Of a stretch of 64,000 nt of DNA, positions 57,237 through 64,000 are shown in pieces. The notes under the pieces are model-generated. The model made no database searches. It saw only the letters and a program-made list of their open reading frames with translations, and had not been told where the DNA came from. The position numbers and the translations under genes were made by a program. The stretch comes from Pseudomonas campi (GTDB lineage: Bacteria; Pseudomonadota; Gammaproteobacteria; Pseudomonadales; Pseudomonadaceae), in contig NZ_CP053697.2 of NCBI RefSeq assembly GCF_013200955.2, positions 3,906,001 through 3,970,000 on the forward strand, given 5' to 3'. How positions within the stretch are numbered: the stretch's first letter is position 1; each line of letters begins with the position of its first letter.

Positions 57237-57791
57237 CTAGAACAGGTAGGGCACGAACATCTTGCTGCGCGCCATGTAGGCGCGGTATGCGTCGCCGAAG
57301 TAGGCCAGGCATTCCACCTCGTCACGCCGCGCCGCCAGGTACAACAGCACGCTGGCGAGCAGGCCCAGAGCAAAGCTCAGAGCCTCGACTCGCTTGCAGG
57401 CGATGCCCCAGGTCAGCAGCAGCAACGAGCAGAACAGCGGGTGGCGGATGAAGCGGTAGATGCCGCCGGTGACCAGCTGCGAGGTGCGCTCGAAGGCATA
57501 CAGTTCGTCGTCGACGCGCTGCTCGCTCGGCCGGCCATCGCGGTGCAGCTGGAAGATGCCCAGCACCAGCACCAGCAACGAAGTGAACAGCAACACCCAG
57601 GAGACCTTCTGGTGCAGGGCGTAGCGATCCTCGAACCAGAGCGGCGCATTCAGCACCAGCAGCGCCAGCATCACCTCCCAGGCGAAGAAGCGGTAGAAAC
57701 CATGGGACTGCGGACGGCGCAGCACGCGCCAGGAAATACCGATCAGGGCTACCGAGCCCAGGGCAAATGCCAACCACTGCTGCCACATCAT
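57237..57791 (-). CDS. isoprenylcysteine methyltransferase-like membrane protein
   Basis: 184 residues with four or five membrane helices. The C-terminal GGIYRFIRHPLFCSLLLLTWG and the DEVECLAYFGDAYRAYMAR motif match the SAM/substrate end of ICMT/PEMT-type methyltransferases (RHP-Y and EE-L---G--Y). Substrate is unknown; bacterial members act on isoprenoid or phospholipid-like molecules. ATG at 57791 with AAGGAG upstream. It is divergent from the ACP-based locus and may or may not be part of it. Confidence 0.7.
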   Translation of the reverse strand: MMWQQWLAFALGSVALIGISWRVLRRPQSHGFYRFFAWEVMLALLVLNAPLWFEDRYALHQKVSWVLLFTSLLVLVLGIFQLHRDGRPSEQRVDDELYAFERTSQLVTGGIYRFIRHPLFCSLLLLTWGIACKRVEALSFALGLLASVLLYLAARRDEVECLAYFGDAYRAYMARSKMFVPYLF

Positions 57792-57895
57792 CCTTGCACT
57801 CCTTTTTTCAATCTGCCCGCAGGCCACAGCCCAGGCGCTGCGCCTGCTGCAGGCCCTCTGTTACACTGCCCGACCACCTGTTTCGACCGCCCGCA

Positions 57896-58303
57896 ATGGA
57901 TCGCACCCAACTGCACAGGCTCCTGCCCCATCAAGGCCCCGCCCTCTGGCTGGATGGCCTGCTGTCGCACGACGCCCAGCGTATCGAAGGGCTCAGCGCC
58001 TGGCAGCATCTCGCCGCCTTCGGCGTCGATGCCTCGCCCTGCCTGCTGTTCGAGGCGGCGGCACAATTGTGCGCGGCGCATGGTGCCCTATACGGCGCCG
58101 ATAGTGCCATCGAAATGGCCCTGGTCGGCAAGCTCTCGCAGCTGCAGCTGCACCACCAGCCGAGCCAGCGCCAGGGCGCGTTGCGGGTCGCCGCCAGCCA
58201 GGAGGCCTTGAGCCCGGCTGGCGCGCTGTACGCCTTCACCATCCATAGCGAGGAGCGCCTGCTGCTCGACGGCAAACTGCTGCTGGTGCTGGTCCGTGCT
58301 TGA
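57896..58303 (+). CDS. hotdog-fold thioester dehydratase-like protein of the right-hand ACP locus
   Basis: 135 residues. His12 in LLPHQGPALWLD and Glu53 in PCLLFEAAAQL line up with His12/Glu56 of the ApeP-type protein at 6940, so the dehydratase residues are kept. It probably acts on a 3-hydroxyacyl chain bound to the ACP at 60346. It is the first gene of the operon, with a possible -10 (TACACT, 57862-57867) before it. It overlaps the ABC ATPase by 8 bases. A thioesterase-like role cannot be excluded. Confidence 0.7.
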   Translation: MDRTQLHRLLPHQGPALWLDGLLSHDAQRIEGLSAWQHLAAFGVDASPCLLFEAAAQLCAAHGALYGADSAIEMALVGKLSQLQLHHQPSQRQGALRVAASQEALSPAGALYAFTIHSEERLLLDGKLLLVLVRA

Positions 58304-59180
58304 GTTGCGCGACCTAGGTTTCCGCTACCCGGGCAGCGAACGGGCGGCGCTGCATGGCATCAACCTGCAGCTGCAGGCCGGCCAGTGCCTGGGCCTGCTC
58401 GGCAGTAACGGCGCCGGCAAGACCACCCTGCTGTCGCTGCTCAGCGGCGTGCTGCCGCTGCAACAGGGCGAGCTGCGCTGGAGCGCCACCCCGCGCCTGG
58501 GCCTGGTGCCGCAGCAACTGGCCTTCTACGCCGGGCTCAAGGTGCGCGAGAACCTCGAACTGTTCGCCGACCTCTATCGCCTGAGCGGCGACGAGCGCCG
58601 CCAGCGCCTCGACCAGTGCATCGCCACCTGCGCTCTAGAAGACAAGCTGTCACGCCGCGCCGAAGGCCTCTCCGGCGGCGAGCAGCGCCGCCTGAACTTC
58701 GCCATCGGCCTGCTACAGCCGGCCGACCTGTACCTGTTCGACGAGGCCACGGTGGGCGTCGATGCGGCAAACCGCCAGGCCCTGCTCGGCGCCATCGAAC
58801 AGCTGAGCGCCGCCGGCAAGACGGTGATCTACACCAGTCACTACCTGGAAGAAGTCGAGCGCGTCGCCCAGCGCATCCTCCTGCTGCACGAAGGTCAGGT
58901 GCGCCTGGATCTGGACAAGCGCCAGCTGCTCGGCGACGACCACGGCCTGCTGCTGGAATGGCCGGACGCCGCGCCGGTGGGCCTGCAGGAGCTGCTCGCG
59001 CGCCTGCAGCTGACGGTCGAGGTGCTGCCCGGCGGCCTGCGCATTCCCCACCTGGATGGCCAACAACTGCTGCAGATCAGCCAGTTCATCGCCGAGCAAA
59101 AACAGCTGCCCAGTCTGCTGCGCTTCGGCCGGCCGTCGCTGGAGCAGCTCTACCTGCGCCTCAACGGAGGCCGGCTATGA
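58296..59180 (+). CDS. ABC transporter ATP-binding protein of the right-hand ACP locus
   Basis: 294 residues. Walker A is GSNGAGKTT (about 36-44), the signature LSGGEQRRLNFA near 128, Walker B YLFDEATVGVD near 150, and the switch His in YTSHYLEE. A C-terminal extension of about 90 residues follows the NBD. It fits the ABC-2 exporters for lipids, antibiotics and polysaccharides. The start is GTG at 58296 inside the end of the hotdog gene; it overlaps the permease by four bases. Confidence 0.88.
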   Translation: MLELRDLGFRYPGSERAALHGINLQLQAGQCLGLLGSNGAGKTTLLSLLSGVLPLQQGELRWSATPRLGLVPQQLAFYAGLKVRENLELFADLYRLSGDERRQRLDQCIATCALEDKLSRRAEGLSGGEQRRLNFAIGLLQPADLYLFDEATVGVDAANRQALLGAIEQLSAAGKTVIYTSHYLEEVERVAQRILLLHEGQVRLDLDKRQLLGDDHGLLLEWPDAAPVGLQELLARLQLTVEVLPGGLRIPHLDGQQLLQISQFIAEQKQLPSLLRFGRPSLEQLYLRLNGGRL

Positions 59181-60364
59181 GGCTGCAAGCCCTGGTGCGC
59201 AAGGAAATCCGCCTGCTGCTGCGCGACCCCCATGCACTGGCCGTGCTGTTCATCATGCCGGCGCTGTTTCTGCTGCTGATGGCCGGCGCCATGTCCAGCT
59301 ACCTGCAGGATCGCCCGCCAGCCCTGCGTCTGGTGCTCAATGTCCCCAGCGCCAGCGACTCCAGCCAGTTCTTCCAGGCCGCCCTGCAGGCGCAGTTGCC
59401 TGGCAGCGAGCTGCTGGCTAAGAGCAGCGAACCCCTGGCCCATGTGCGCCTGAGCGCCGCGTTCGCCGCCACCCTGCTGGACAGCCCGCACCAGGGCCCC
59501 AGCCTGAGTTTCCCCGCGCAGTTCGACAAGCTGGCGCGCCAGCGCCTGCACAGCGCGGTAAGCATCGCCCTGGCACAAACCCGCTTGCAGGCCTTCCTCG
59601 CCGACAGCGGCATGCTCGACCCGGCGCTGAGCCTGGACGAGCGCCTGCAGCAGGTGCAGCAACGCACCCAGAGCCGGATCGACGAGCAGGAGCAGCTGGC
59701 CAGCGGCGACCTCAGTGGCCGCGCCAATGCCAGCCAGCTGAGCGTGCCGGCCTGGCTGATCTTCGGCATGTTCTTTATTACCCTGCCGATGGCTGGCGGC
59801 TTCCAGCGCGAACAGCAGAGCGGCACCCTGCTGCGTTTCCGCTGCCTGGGGTTGAGCCTCGGCACCCTGGCCCTGAGCAAGCTGCTGCCCTACTTCGCCC
59901 TCAACCTGCTGCAGTTCGTCCTGCTCCTGGCGCTCGGCGTCTATGGCCTGCCCGCCATCGGCCTGCAGGCCCTGAGCCTGCCCGGCAGCGCTGGCGCCTA
60001 TGCCCTGCTGGCGGTCAGCGTGGCCCTGGCCACCTGCAGCCTCGGCCTGTTGCTGGCCGCCCTGGCGCGCAGCAGCGAGCAGGCGCTGCTGCTCGGCGGC
60101 GGGCTGAATATCCTGCTCGCCGCCATCGGCGGGATCATGGTGCCGAAAAGCGTGATGCCGGCGGCCATGGCCCAGCTGGCCGAAGTTTCTCCGATGAGCT
60201 GGGCGCTGGACGCCTTCCTCACCCTGCTGGTGGGCCACGGCTCATCGCTCGACATCGCCCCCTACTGCGCGCGCCTGCTGCTGTTTGCAGCGGCGTGCGG
60301 CGTGGCCGGGCTGCTCCTGTTCCGCCACCGAGTGCAGCAAACGCAATGGACCACACACTACTAG
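59177..60364 (+). CDS. ABC-2 type permease of the right-hand ACP locus
   Basis: 395 residues. One N-terminal helix (about 20-38, HALAVLFIMPALFLLLMAG), a large extracytoplasmic region (about 40-195) and five C-terminal helices, the YhhJ/ABC2_membrane_3 topology. With the ATPase at 58296 it would export the locus product across the inner membrane. Its end overlaps the ACP start by 19 bases. Confidence 0.87.
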   Translation: MRLQALVRKEIRLLLRDPHALAVLFIMPALFLLLMAGAMSSYLQDRPPALRLVLNVPSASDSSQFFQAALQAQLPGSELLAKSSEPLAHVRLSAAFAATLLDSPHQGPSLSFPAQFDKLARQRLHSAVSIALAQTRLQAFLADSGMLDPALSLDERLQQVQQRTQSRIDEQEQLASGDLSGRANASQLSVPAWLIFGMFFITLPMAGGFQREQQSGTLLRFRCLGLSLGTLALSKLLPYFALNLLQFVLLLALGVYGLPAIGLQALSLPGSAGAYALLAVSVALATCSLGLLLAALARSSEQALLLGGGLNILLAAIGGIMVPKSVMPAAMAQLAEVSPMSWALDAFLTLLVGHGSSLDIAPYCARLLLFAAACGVAGLLLFRHRVQQTQWTTHY

Positions 60365-60615
60365 AACAACAACTCAAGCAACTGCTGATTCGCGAGTGCG
60401 ACAAGGAAGACGATATCGACTGGCAGAGCATCGCCGACGACGAGCCGCTGTTCGGCAGCAAGAGCCGCATTGCGATGGACAGCCTGGACGCCCTGCAGGT
60501 GTCGCTGGCCCTGCAGCAGCACTACCGCGTGCGTATCGAAGGCGCCAAGGACGGTCGCAAGATTCTCGGCAGCATTGCCAGCATCGCCGCCTACATTCGC
60601 AGCAACACAAAGTGA
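60346..60615 (+). CDS. acyl carrier protein of the right-hand locus
   Basis: 89 residues. The phosphopantetheine site is Ser46 in AMDSLDALQ, within a four-helix ACP-like sequence (acidic N-terminal half, ALQVSLALQQHYRV after the site). It would hold the growing acyl or aryl chain. It is distinct from FabC-type AcpP in the wider spacing before the Ser and the basic GAKDGRK loop. It overlaps the permease and the ketosynthase. Confidence 0.85.
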   Translation: MDHTLLEQQLKQLLIRECDKEDDIDWQSIADDEPLFGSKSRIAMDSLDALQVSLALQQHYRVRIEGAKDGRKILGSIASIAAYIRSNTK

Positions 60616-61730
60616 TTCCGGTCTACTTGCAACGCGGTGTGTTGCACAGCTGCCTGGGCGCCGACCTGGCCAGCGCCGCCCACGCGCTCGGCCAGCGCTC
60701 GCTGCCTCAGGCCGGGCAGTTTCTTTTGCATGAACAGCACCAGCCACGCCCCTACCTGTACGCCGGCGCCAGCGCGGACGACCTCGACCAGCGCCTGGAG
60801 CGCCTGCTCGATGAACTGCTCGGCGCCGATTCTCAGGACCTGGACGACTGCCTGCTGATCATCGCCAGCACCAGCCTGGATATCACCGAGCTGGAAAGCC
60901 GCGCCAGCGCCGAGCAGGGCTTTCGCCCGGAGCACTCGACGCCGCTCGACCTGCTGGCCGAACGACTGAGCCAGCGCCGCGGCTTTGCCGAGGCCTTCAC
61001 CCTCAACACCGCCTGCACCAGCGCGGCCAACGGCCTGCTGTATGGCGCCCGTCTGCTCGCCGCAGGCGCGTACCAACGGGGGGTGGTGCTGGCCTTCGAG
61101 ACGCCCAGCGCCCTGGCCATGCAAGGCTTCGGCGCGCTGGAGCTGACCAGCGCCAGCGGTCAGTACCGGCCGTTCCATCCCGAGCGCGACGGCCTGGTCC
61201 TTGGCGAATGCTATGCCGCCTGCCTGCTTGGCCTGGAGCCTGGCCCCGCCCCCCTGGCGCGCCTGCTCGGCGGCTACAGCGCCTGCGACACCAGCAGCCT
61301 GACCACCACCCGCGAAGACGGCAGCCATATCGACGCGGTGATGCAGCAGGCCCTGCGCAGCGCCGGACACAGCGCCGCAGAGGTCGCCCTGGTCAAGCTG
61401 CACGGCACCGCCACCGGCGCCAACGACCACGCGGAGAGCAACGGCATGCGCCGCCTGTTCGGCGCACAACTGCCGGCGCTGTGCGTGCTCAAGCCCTGGC
61501 TCGGCCACACCCTCGGCGCCTGCGGCCTGAGCGAGACCCTGCTGCTGGCCCAACGCCTGCAACAGGGCGCCCTGCCCGGCCTCGACTACGCCAGCCAGGC
61601 GCTGCTGCCCCTGCCGGGCAAGCCCTTCGACGTGGCGACGGATGCCCTGCTGCTGGCCAACTTCTTCGGTTTCGGCGGCAACAATGCCAGCCTGGTGCTG
61701 CAAGGCTGCGCCAACGGAGGTCAAGCATGA
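60612..61730 (+). CDS. beta-ketoacyl synthase of the right-hand locus
   Basis: 372 residues, shorter than FabF (about 410) at the N-terminus. The triad is intact: Cys135 in LNTACTSAAN, His264 in KLHGTATGAN and His299 in WLGHTLGACG. The GTG at 60612 overlaps the ACP stop. A STSLDITELE segment before the active-site region is unlike FabF. It most likely extends or primes the chain on the ACP at 60346, perhaps with the half-length ketosynthase-like protein that follows. Nearest relatives from appearance are aryl-polyene-type ketosynthases; a search is needed. Confidence 0.82.
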   Translation: MIPVYLQRGVLHSCLGADLASAAHALGQRSLPQAGQFLLHEQHQPRPYLYAGASADDLDQRLERLLDELLGADSQDLDDCLLIIASTSLDITELESRASAEQGFRPEHSTPLDLLAERLSQRRGFAEAFTLNTACTSAANGLLYGARLLAAGAYQRGVVLAFETPSALAMQGFGALELTSASGQYRPFHPERDGLVLGECYAACLLGLEPGPAPLARLLGGYSACDTSSLTTTREDGSHIDAVMQQALRSAGHSAAEVALVKLHGTATGANDHAESNGMRRLFGAQLPALCVLKPWLGHTLGACGLSETLLLAQRLQQGALPGLDYASQALLPLPGKPFDVATDALLLANFFGFGGNNASLVLQGCANGGQA

Positions 61731-62284
61731 AGGTGATCGCCGCCAGTGAAATCCACGGCCGCGCCGCCACCAGCGACAAGCAGCTCAAGGCCGCGCTGAG
61801 CCAGTGGCTGGACAGTCCGCCCCGGCGCATCGACCGCCTGATCTTCCAGGCCCTGCTCGGCGCCGCCGCGCTCAAGGCACAGGTGCGCAGCGACTGCGGT
61901 CTGTACCTGGCCTCACGCCATCCGGCGCGACCGACCATGGGTGCGCTGCTGGATGCGGTGTGCGTGCAGCACAAGCAGCCCAAGCCCTTTGAATTCGTCA
62001 ACAGCGTGAGCAATGCCGCCGGCTTCCATGTCGCCCAGCAGCTGGGCCTGGAAGGGCCAAACCTGTTTATCGGCGCCGGGCCGCGCGTATGGCCACAGCT
62101 ACAGACGCTGGCCGGGCTGGACTTGCAGGATGGGCTGATCGGCCAGGCGCTGTTGTTGTTGGTCGAGGAAAGCAAAGATTTTCGTGTGCAGGCGGTATTG
62201 CTGGAGGGAGATGAGCCTGGCGCGCCAGCCGCGGACTTCACCGCGCTGACCGCCGGCATCGAGGTACGGCGCCTCGACCTGTAG
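61727..62284 (+). CDS. half-length ketosynthase-like protein (chain-length-factor-like), catalytically dead
   Basis: 185 residues. The stretch FEFVNSVSNAAGFHVAQQLGLEGPNLFIG matches the part of a ketosynthase just before the nucleophile, but where an active enzyme has TAC-S the sequence reads GAGPRVW, so no catalytic Cys. Only the N-terminal thiolase-like half is present. PF13723-type half ketosynthases pair with full ketosynthases in aryl-polyene clusters (ApeC with ApeO), which suggests a similar partner for the enzyme at 60612. Its TAG stop overlaps a GTAGGGTGGAT repeat. Confidence 0.6.
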   Translation: MKVIAASEIHGRAATSDKQLKAALSQWLDSPPRRIDRLIFQALLGAAALKAQVRSDCGLYLASRHPARPTMGALLDAVCVQHKQPKPFEFVNSVSNAAGFHVAQQLGLEGPNLFIGAGPRVWPQLQTLAGLDLQDGLIGQALLLLVEESKDFRVQAVLLEGDEPGAPAADFTALTAGIEVRRLDL

Positions 62285-62350
62285 GGTGGATGACGTTCCT
62301 TTCATCCACCACCCGCCACGCCCGGTGGATCGATAAAGCGCGATCCATAG
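62281..62350. repeat. GTAGGGTGGAT-type repeat, copy 1
   Basis: GTAGGGTGGATGACG ... TTTCATCCACC, then CGGTGGATCGATAAAGCGCG. Nearly identical to copy 2 (62460-62533). The first bases GTAG include the TAG stop of the preceding gene (62282-62284). Confidence 0.8.
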
Positions 62351-62351
62351 G

Positions 62352-62420
62352 GTAGCCCGGATGCAATCCTGGAATGGAGTCAGACCGTAACGCGCTCCCC
62401 GGATTGCATCCGGGCTACGG
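62352..62420. repeat. REP-like palindrome (GTAGCCCGGATGCAATCC family) nested between two copies of another repeat
   Basis: GTAGCCCGGATGCAATCC at the left, a 30-base loop, and GGATTGCATCCGGGCTACGG at the right. Third copy in the window. Confidence 0.85.
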
Positions 62421-62459
62421 TGACCCTCTCCCCTGCGCTTAGCCCAGGCACCCAGATCC

Positions 62460-62533
62460 GTAGGGTGGATGACGCTCTTTTCATCCACCACCAGCCCCGC
62501 TCGGTGGATCGATAAAGCGCGATCCACCCTACG
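62460..62533. repeat. GTAGGGTGGAT-type repeat, copy 2
   Basis: Matches copy 1 at 62281-62350 with few differences and keeps its mirrored right end (GATCCACCCTACG), which copy 1 has lost. 62421-62459 between the repeats holds a short unmatched CCCTCTCCCC-containing segment. Confidence 0.8.
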
Positions 62534-62550
62534 GTAGCCCTCTCCCCCGG

Positions 62551-62576
62551 CCCCTCTCCCACAAGTGGGAGAGGGG
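62551..62576. terminator. strong hairpin between the convergent ACP operon and BtrH-like gene
   Basis: CCCCTCTCCCAC and GTGGGAGAGGGG make a 12-bp stem, five bases beyond the stop of the minus-strand gene. Similar to the hairpin at 9403-9426. No U-run. Confidence 0.5.
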
Positions 62577-62581
62577 AGCCA

Positions 62582-63595
62582 TCAGCCCTTGCGCTTGGCC
62601 CAGGCACCCAGCTCTTTCATCAATACCCGTTCCTGCCCGGCAATGCCGCGCAGCATCTCGGCGATCGGGCGGAAGTCCGGCGCCTCGCCCTTGTTGCGGC
62701 TGGCGCGTACGCAGGCCGAGGCGAACTGGCGCCAGTCGTCGCCGATGGCGGTGAGCTGGGCCGAGGCCTGCTGCAGCGGGGCAGCGCCGATCAGCTCGCC
62801 GGCCTCCTGCAGGAAGCTGGCGTACATGAAGCGGAAGCCGGCGCCGCCGGTGCCGATCTCTTCCTGCATGCGCACGATATGGGTCAGGTACAGGCGGTTG
62901 TACTTGGCCTGCGCCGGGTCGAGCTGCTCGATCTGCTTGGCCAGGTGCTGGATGCCACGAATGCCGATCCACGGCAGCGGCATGCCGTCGAGGATGCGCG
63001 TGGTCGACAGCACGCTCTGGCGGATCAGCTGGTCCCAGTCCTGCTCCAGCGGCACCTCGTCGAGCCAGTACATCAGGCCCTTGGCGGCCAGTGCGCCCTT
63101 GGCGAAGCGCGCCTTCTGCAGGTCGGCGCTGGCACAGCGCACCGGCTCCTCGAATACCGGGTCGCTGATCAGGTACTCGTCGCCATCCCGGCCGTAGGCC
63201 AGCAGGTTGTGCGCGTTGAAGTGGAAACGCATCTCCGGCGGGAAGTACGGCAGCCAGAACACCGAGCTTTGCAGGCCGGCCAGACGCCCGCTGTCGAGCA
63301 GCGCGTCGAGCTCACGGCGACCCTGCTCGGGGTTGCCGAAGGTGCGGCTGTGCAGGCGCGCGCCGAGACGCTTGCTGAGGGTCTTGATCAGGTGCTTGGG
63401 CGGCATGCGGTAGGCAATCAGCGGCATACCGCTGAGCTTGACGATCGGCAGGTAGGCGAAGGCCAGGCCCGAGGCCAGACCGAAGGCCATCGGCTCGCTC
63501 ATCGGCAGGCCTGCATGGCTCAGCAGGCTGGCCATCACCCCGCTCTCGCAGTGGGCGCTCTGGCGGTGCTGGAAATGCGGTTCGAAGCGGGTCAT
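62582..63595 (-). CDS. BtrH-like (BtrH_N domain) acyltransferase candidate
   Basis: 337 residues. A papain-like N-terminal half has Cys16 in AHCESGVMASLL, His129 in FNAHNLLAYG and Asp145 in YLISDPVF, matching the Cys-His-Asp arrangement of the BtrH N-terminal family. BtrH from butirosin synthesis moves an acyl group from an ACP to an aminoglycoside amine. The C-terminal half is helical and of unknown role. By analogy it would move the ACP-bound product of the neighbouring locus to an amine acceptor. ATG at 63595; it overlaps the next upstream gene by four bases. Confidence 0.75.
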   Translation of the reverse strand: MTRFEPHFQHRQSAHCESGVMASLLSHAGLPMSEPMAFGLASGLAFAYLPIVKLSGMPLIAYRMPPKHLIKTLSKRLGARLHSRTFGNPEQGRRELDALLDSGRLAGLQSSVFWLPYFPPEMRFHFNAHNLLAYGRDGDEYLISDPVFEEPVRCASADLQKARFAKGALAAKGLMYWLDEVPLEQDWDQLIRQSVLSTTRILDGMPLPWIGIRGIQHLAKQIEQLDPAQAKYNRLYLTHIVRMQEEIGTGGAGFRFMYASFLQEAGELIGAAPLQQASAQLTAIGDDWRQFASACVRASRNKGEAPDFRPIAEMLRGIAGQERVLMKELGAWAKRKG

Positions 63596-63999
63596 GCCGG
63601 GGCCTTCTGGTAAGCGATCAATTGCGCGACGGGCAAGCCGAACGCATCGGCGTAACGAGCCAGGATGGCGGCGCTCAGGTTTCGATAGATGGCCGGGCGA
63701 AAATGCCGGCGAATGCGCCATTGCCACAGCCCGGTGATCTGCGCCAGCGCCGGCTCGTCCAGGCGGTAGCGGTACATCAGGCATTTCAGTGGCGACAGCT
63801 CGCCGCGTTGCCAGGCGGCTTCGGCGGCGGCTTCCTGCTCCTGCAGCTCGGCCACGGCAAGCTGAGTGGCATAGGCCTCCGGCTCCCAGCCATCGCTCTG
63901 CGCGCGCTGGTAATGGCCGCTGGCGTCCACCGCGTAGACCAGCTTGCTGTGGCCGCCGTAGGTGGAGCTGTGGTCCTGGGGCACTTCGTCGAGCTTCAT
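63592..63999 (-). CDS. small conserved partner of the BtrH-like protein (function unknown)
   Basis: 135 residues from an ATG at 63999, one base from the window edge, so a longer N-terminus cannot be excluded. It opens with QDHSSTYGGHSKLVYAVD, followed by an Ala/Glu/Gln-rich helix and a C-terminal segment (LAQITGLWQWRIRRHFRP ... RYADAFGLPVAQL) that could be a helix-turn-helix of the Cro/C1 type. I do not recognise a named family. The overlap with the BtrH-like gene (ATGA) suggests a regulator or accessory subunit of that enzyme. Confidence 0.6.
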   Translation of the reverse strand: MKLDEVPQDHSSTYGGHSKLVYAVDASGHYQRAQSDGWEPEAYATQLAVAELQEQEAAAEAAWQRGELSPLKCLMYRYRLDEPALAQITGLWQWRIRRHFRPAIYRNLSAAILARYADAFGLPVAQLIAYQKAPA

Positions 64000-64000
64000 C

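Overview
This is a GC-rich chromosomal segment from a Pseudomonas-type gammaproteobacterium. The reasons are the gene order hemE / gltD-gltB / damX-like-aroB-aroK-pilQPONM / ponA / maeB / rpmE / priA-argS / hslVU / phaC1ZC2D-phaFI / ubiEJB / hisIE-tatABC, which from memory is the order of the PA5034-PA5080 block of P. aeruginosa, together with a class II (medium-chain) PHA locus and REP-like palindromes between genes. No tRNA, rRNA, CRISPR array, phage or intact insertion sequence was seen.

Left end (1-9364): the 3' part of an aryl-polyene (APE)-type type II polyketide cluster, all on the + strand, with genes overlapping or nearly touching. It holds a LolA-like protein (cut by the window edge), an MMPL/RND exporter, a CPA2-type antiporter homologue, a flavin-dependent halogenase-like enzyme, a DUF3261 lipoprotein, ketosynthase, hotdog dehydratase, ketoreductase and a second ketosynthase (the apeO-P-Q-R order). 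Two small exported or lipoprotein genes follow (9592-10658).

Middle (10702-57791): conserved core genes. They cover haem synthesis (hemE), cyanate detoxification (cynS, apparently inserted next to gltDB), glutamate synthase, shikimate genes, the type IV pilus alignment and secretin operon divergent from ponA, a malic enzyme, an M48 protease, a thermonuclease, L31, PriA, ArgS, the HslVU heat-shock protease with a sigma-32-like promoter, the PHA granule locus with sigma-54-like promoters before both synthases, ubiquinone genes, late histidine genes, the Tat translocase, RsmE, Dtd and proline iminopeptidase.

Right end (57896-64000): a compact, unfamiliar acyl-carrier-protein-based locus. A + strand operon encodes a hotdog protein, ABC ATPase, ABC permease, ACP, ketosynthase and a half-length ketosynthase-like protein without the active-site cysteine. 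It converges, across a stack of intergenic repeats, on a minus-strand pair encoding a BtrH-like acyltransferase and a small partner that runs to the window edge. This looks like a minimal type II PKS/FAS system that makes an acyl chain, moves it to an acceptor and exports it. It is the best candidate here for an undescribed system. A second theme is a family of short inverted-repeat elements whose ends coincide with stop codons of host genes.
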